This document shows, piece after piece, positions 63,375-64,000 of a stretch of 64,000 bases of DNA; the stretch's first letter is position 1, and each line of letters opens with the position of its first letter. A program made the position numbers and the translations under genes. Under the pieces are notes generated by a model, which did not search any database, was not told the DNA's origin, and saw only the letters and a list, made by a program, of their open reading frames with translations. The stretch comes from Aliarcobacter sp. (GTDB lineage: Bacteria; Campylobacterota; Campylobacteria; Campylobacterales; Arcobacteraceae). The DNA lies in assembly GCA_028690445.1 (NCBI GenBank), contig JAQVBE010000013.1:1-64000 (forward strand), given 5' to 3'.

Positions 63375-64000
63375 TTAATATTCTAAATAATCTTGTGAGA
63401 TCTTTTTAAAAGAATACAAACTTGCCAAAATCCCAGACTTTAAATCTTGTATAGTGTGTAATCCATTTCCGAATCTTGTTAATAATGGTTCGTCACCCTT
63501 GTCTCTATATAATAAAAAAAGGTCGGGAGTCTTTTGGACTTGATAATTAACTGCAAATTCTTTGTTTTTAGAAATATCAACTTCTTTAAATTCTACGCCA
63601 AATTCATTTTCAAATTCTTTTAAAAGAGGCATTTGCTCCTTACAATATGGACAAGTTGGAAGCGTCGCAACCAAAATAATCATATCTTTTCTGTGTTCAG
63701 ATATAACTTTTCTTTGCTTTTCCCATAAATTAGTTCTTTTTGCATCTATGACAAGCCTACTATTCATTGATGTTTCACTAGCCCAATTTGATATTTCGGC
63801 ATTTTGCTTTGTAACAAGATAATTTGTGTCCACAAAACCCATCGCTTGATTAGATATAAATTTTTGGAGTTTTTTGTATTCAACCATATTTTCTTGTGTA
63901 GGATAAACAACTGCAATATTTCTTGTATCAACTTCAAGTTGCAGAATTTCATCTGGATGCAACTTATCTAAAATTTCCCAAGGAATATAAGTTGTTGAGG
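63375..64000 (-). CDS. traF: TraF pilus assembly protein, thioredoxin-like, partial (runs off right edge)
   Basis: The frame is open through the window end, so the N-terminus is missing; a TTG at 63962 is an internal codon, because the upstream frame continues with the TraF-like STTYIPWEILDK. LHPDEILQLEVDTRNIAVVYPT is typical of TraF, cited here by its core VDTRNIAVVYPT. A thioredoxin fold follows with ATLPTCPYCKEQMPLL (CPYC redox motif) and QVQKTPDLFLLY (cis-Pro). It acts in the periplasm in pilus assembly, probably as a disulfide factor for the many cysteines of TraU, TraN-like and TraH. Confidence 0.9.
   Translation of the reverse strand, partial: STTYIPWEILDKLHPDEILQLEVDTRNIAVVYPTQENMVEYKKLQKFISNQAMGFVDTNYLVTKQNAEISNWASETSMNSRLVIDAKRTNLWEKQRKVISEHRKDMIILVATLPTCPYCKEQMPLLKEFENEFGVEFKEVDISKNKEFAVNYQVQKTPDLFLLYRDKGDEPLLTRFGNGLHTIQDLKSGILASLYSFKKISQDYLEY

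Larger units (their letters stand above)
40472..64000. mobile_element. Integrated conjugative element or plasmid (left part), with F-type T4SS
   Basis: The interval starts at the integrase gene next to the hpf upstream region and is unbroken by housekeeping genes to the window end. It carries integrase and excisionase-like genes, a second recombinase, accessory genes (YbjQ-like, Fic), a resolvase remnant and an almost complete F-type mating-pair formation locus. No tRNA gene adjoins it and no direct repeat could be checked, because the right end is outside the window. Relaxase, coupling protein and origin of transfer are not seen here. The boundary on the left (40321-40471) is inferred. Confidence 0.75.

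Noticed and set aside
63764-63962. TTG at 63962 as start of traF
   Set aside because: The frame continues upstream to the window edge with TraF-like residues (YIPWEILDK), so the gene is truncated by the window and not started there.
1-64000. CRISPR arrays, rRNA and tRNA genes
   Set aside because: No regularly spaced repeats, no rRNA segments and no convincing tRNA cloverleaf were seen on either strand.

Overview
The window is AT-rich DNA from a member of the Campylobacterota (Epsilonproteobacteria), most likely Arcobacter/Aliarcobacter or a close relative. The evidence is gene content and order. The block metG, a small Cys protein, fbp, mobB, a lipoprotein, slt, a YggT protein and gltX keeps an order I recall from Campylobacter jejuni. 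The block rppH-lysC-hobA-holB-folP does the same, and pnp through purD resembles Helicobacter and Campylobacter. HobA, XerH, a futalosine-pathway menaquinone enzyme and long-form HPF fit this group. The species cannot be fixed from the sequence alone.

Chromosomal part (1-40320). The left edge holds the start of an oadG-like gene and a LexA/CI-like S24 repressor with probable operators. The metG-to-gltX cluster, an M16 peptidase homologue, mqnC and bamA follow. Then come tyrA, folP-holB-hobA-lysC-rppH, hemW, prmC, an M3 peptidase and small genes. The tyrosine recombinase XerH (24239-25291) has a difH-like site 60 bp upstream of its start, which suggests the replication terminus is here. Next is a chemotaxis operon cheY-cheA-cheR-cheD-cheB, then pnp, a phosphoribosyltransferase, lptD, an RDD protein, purD, a probable 6S RNA, hemD, der and hpf. 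Most of this is ordinary housekeeping. The exceptions are a GluRS homologue that has lost its signature motifs and a CheA with a repeated aromatic-acidic linker motif.

Mobile part (about 40472 to beyond 64000). Next to the hpf promoter region sits a small recombination module on the minus strand: a ribbon-helix-helix-like protein, an excisionase-like protein and a tyrosine integrase. A second tyrosine recombinase diverges from it, and the intergenic region between them carries two strong palindromes. After a YbjQ-like protein, a Fic protein and a serine-recombinase remnant comes an almost complete F-type (MPF-F) conjugative type IV secretion locus on the minus strand. In transcription order it is traF (running off the window), traH, traN-like, traA, traL, traE, a lytic transglycosylase, traK, traB, traV in two pieces, traC, trbI, a TraF-type signal peptidase, traW, traU, trbC and traG. 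Relaxase and coupling protein are not in the window and would have to lie beyond its right edge. The whole looks like an integrative conjugative element or integrated plasmid.

The most notable points are: a roughly 90-bp sequence repeated upstream of traA and of traK, which probably co-regulates the two tra operons; TraV split into two separately lipidated proteins; several genes too small for routine calling (59-aa TraV N-part, 27-aa membrane peptide); a Fic gene that appears leaderless with tandem operator-like repeats; and the degenerate gltX.
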